Assembly: GCA_964542475.1 (NCBI GenBank)
Contig: CAZIUL010000016.1
Span: 1-64,000, forward strand
Length of the DNA: 64,000 bases
DNA from: CAZIUL01 sp964542475
Lineage (GTDB): Bacteria; Planctomycetota; B15-G4; CAYZWU01
Direction: 5' to 3'
Position numbers and translations under genes: made by a program. The notes beneath the pieces are model-generated. The model was not told the origin of the DNA. It ran no database searches and worked only from the letters and a program-made list of their open reading frames with translations. Positions 63,074 to 64,000 of the stretch are shown piece after piece; the stretch's first letter is position 1; every line of letters begins with the position of its first letter.

Positions 63074-64000
63074 ATGTGTTCACTGGTGATCAAGGCGACA
63101 AAAACAGCGATCGGAGCGCTTCCCTTGGCAGCGGTATTAATACTGGCGTTATCCTGCTGTTCCGAGCCGAAAGGAGGCGGTGGCGAAGCAGGGCCTGATC
63201 CGGCCAAGGTTCGGGATGATTGGGTGTTCGTGCCCGAAGCAATGATGGAGTCCAAGGGTAAGTCGCTGGGCCTCACCGGGGCCCCTGCTCCTGCGGCTGG
63301 AGCTCAGCACAGGGTCAAGGCCGAGGGTGAGATAGGTTTCAGCGTGGGAGGGGCAAAGGACATCAACAACTTCCGCGAGAACGTGAAGAACAACTTCCTG
63401 CCGGTTCCAACGGACCTCACGTACGAGGGGATTTTCTACGACTATTTCTTTGACACGGGCGAGCCGGAAGATTCGGAAGATCTCTTTTACCCGGGGTATA
63501 CAACGGCTGTGACCATGGACCCTGTTTCCGGCAAGGAGGAGTACTATCTCACGGTCGGGCTCAACAGCGGCATGACCGGTTTCGAGCGTAAAAAGCTCAA
63601 CCTGGTGGTTGTCCTCGACATCAGCGGTTCCATGGGGAGTGCATTCGATCAATACTACTACGACCGTTTCGGAAAGAAACACGAGATCGAGGAAGGTGAT
63701 CTGAAGAAGCGGAAGATCGATCTTGCCAGGAACAGCATTGTCGCGCTCATGGACCACCTCGAGTACGACGACCGTTTCGGCGTGGTGCTTTTCGATAACC
63801 AGGGGTACCTTGCAAAACCGTTGAGGTATGTGGGCGAGACCGATATGGATGCGCTGAAGGGCCACATAAGGGAGCTCGAGCCGCAGGGCGGAACCAACAT
63901 GGCCGCGGGCATGGCGCTTGGTGCGGAGCAGTTCAACGAGTTCATGGACGCGGACAAGAACGTCTATGAGAACCGCATCATCTTCCTGACCGATGCAATG
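63074..64000 (+). CDS. YfbK-like vWA lipoprotein, cut by the right window edge
   Basis: The frame opens at ATG 63074 and stays open to the end (309 residues visible). The leader ends in ILALSC (lipobox Cys28). From GFSVGGAKDI (about 87) onward it is a close paralogue of the vWA part of the ZAS fusion at 40.5 kb, including the MIDAS motif DISGSM (182-187). By eye about three quarters of residues match over 100 positions. It lacks the anti-sigma and transmembrane parts, so it is a lipid-anchored version and may bind the same partner. Confidence 0.8.
   Translation, partial: MCSLVIKATKTAIGALPLAAVLILALSCCSEPKGGGGEAGPDPAKVRDDWVFVPEAMMESKGKSLGLTGAPAPAAGAQHRVKAEGEIGFSVGGAKDINNFRENVKNNFLPVPTDLTYEGIFYDYFFDTGEPEDSEDLFYPGYTTAVTMDPVSGKEEYYLTVGLNSGMTGFERKKLNLVVVLDISGSMGSAFDQYYYDRFGKKHEIEEGDLKKRKIDLARNSIVALMDHLEYDDRFGVVLFDNQGYLAKPLRYVGETDMDALKGHIRELEPQGGTNMAAGMALGAEQFNEFMDADKNVYENRIIFLTDAM

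Overview
The window is a 64-kb, mostly GC-rich bacterial segment dominated by genes for secreted, lipid-anchored and outer-surface proteins. Three alkaline-phosphatase/sulfatase superfamily proteins, a hydrazine-synthase-alpha-like cytochrome with a LamG domain, a caspase-fold peptidase, a GH99-like hydrolase, YVTN propellers, parallel beta-helix proteins and URO-D-like proteins together suggest a free-living heterotroph near the PVC group (Planctomycetota/Lentisphaerota) or a related uncultured phylum. Lipoprotein boxes, an MsbA-type exporter and an outer-membrane barrel indicate a diderm. Many genes have good Shine-Dalgarno sites. No rRNA, tRNA, CRISPR array, insertion sequence or phage gene was seen. 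The taxon is an inference.

Region by region. 1-13.8 kb holds secreted proteins: a caspase/PEGA protein with an LPP20-like lipoprotein upstream, a LamG/HZSA-like dihaem protein, a 1209-residue beta-propeller protein, a URO-D-fold protein and an unknown exported protein. 13.9-16.4 kb has an orphan C-terminal piece of a formylglycine-generating-enzyme/C-type-lectin-fold protein, whose codon pattern and downstream hairpin resemble a diversity-generating-retroelement (DGR) variable region, next to an outer-membrane barrel gene and a sulfatase-like lipoprotein. 16.6-24.8 kb is central metabolism and envelope: carbamate kinase, phosphate acetyltransferase, a YeiH-type anion exporter with a small membrane protein, a glycosyltransferase and an MsbA-like ABC exporter. 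25-32.7 kb is a four-gene redox operon: NuoEF-like fusion, NuoG/MvhD-like Fe-S protein, sarcosine-oxidase-alpha-like flavoprotein and DAO-type flavoprotein. 32.7-36.2 kb is an AT-rich island with two secreted parallel beta-helix proteins. Their candidate promoters include a perfect TTGACA-17-TATAAT and one whose spacer contains a run of ten G.

36.8-47.6 kb holds a carboxypeptidase-regulatory-like surface protein, a coiled-coil lipoprotein overlapping an alpha/alpha-toroid protein, an ECF sigma factor translationally coupled to a zinc-finger anti-sigma/vWA fusion, a prolyl oligopeptidase and a canonical Cys-type arylsulfatase. 47.7-58.0 kb is a run of plus-strand genes: a CgeB-like glycosyltransferase, an Fe-S PD-(D/E)XK nuclease, a sulfatase-like membrane enzyme, L-rhamnose isomerase, a heparinase II/III-like lyase and a GH67/GH20-like enzyme. 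58-63 kb has small minus-strand genes, a polysaccharide-lyase-like protein and a GH99-like protein. The window ends inside a second vWA lipoprotein, a close paralogue of the anti-sigma fusion.

How the genes may work together (inference). The lyase, GH-like enzyme, arylsulfatase, rhamnose isomerase and sulfate-exporter-like protein fit use of sulfated, rhamnose- and uronate-containing polysaccharide. The flavoprotein/NuoEF operon, Pta and carbamate kinase fit fermentative amino-acid or amine oxidation with substrate-level ATP formation. The sigma/anti-sigma-vWA pair probably senses an envelope signal.
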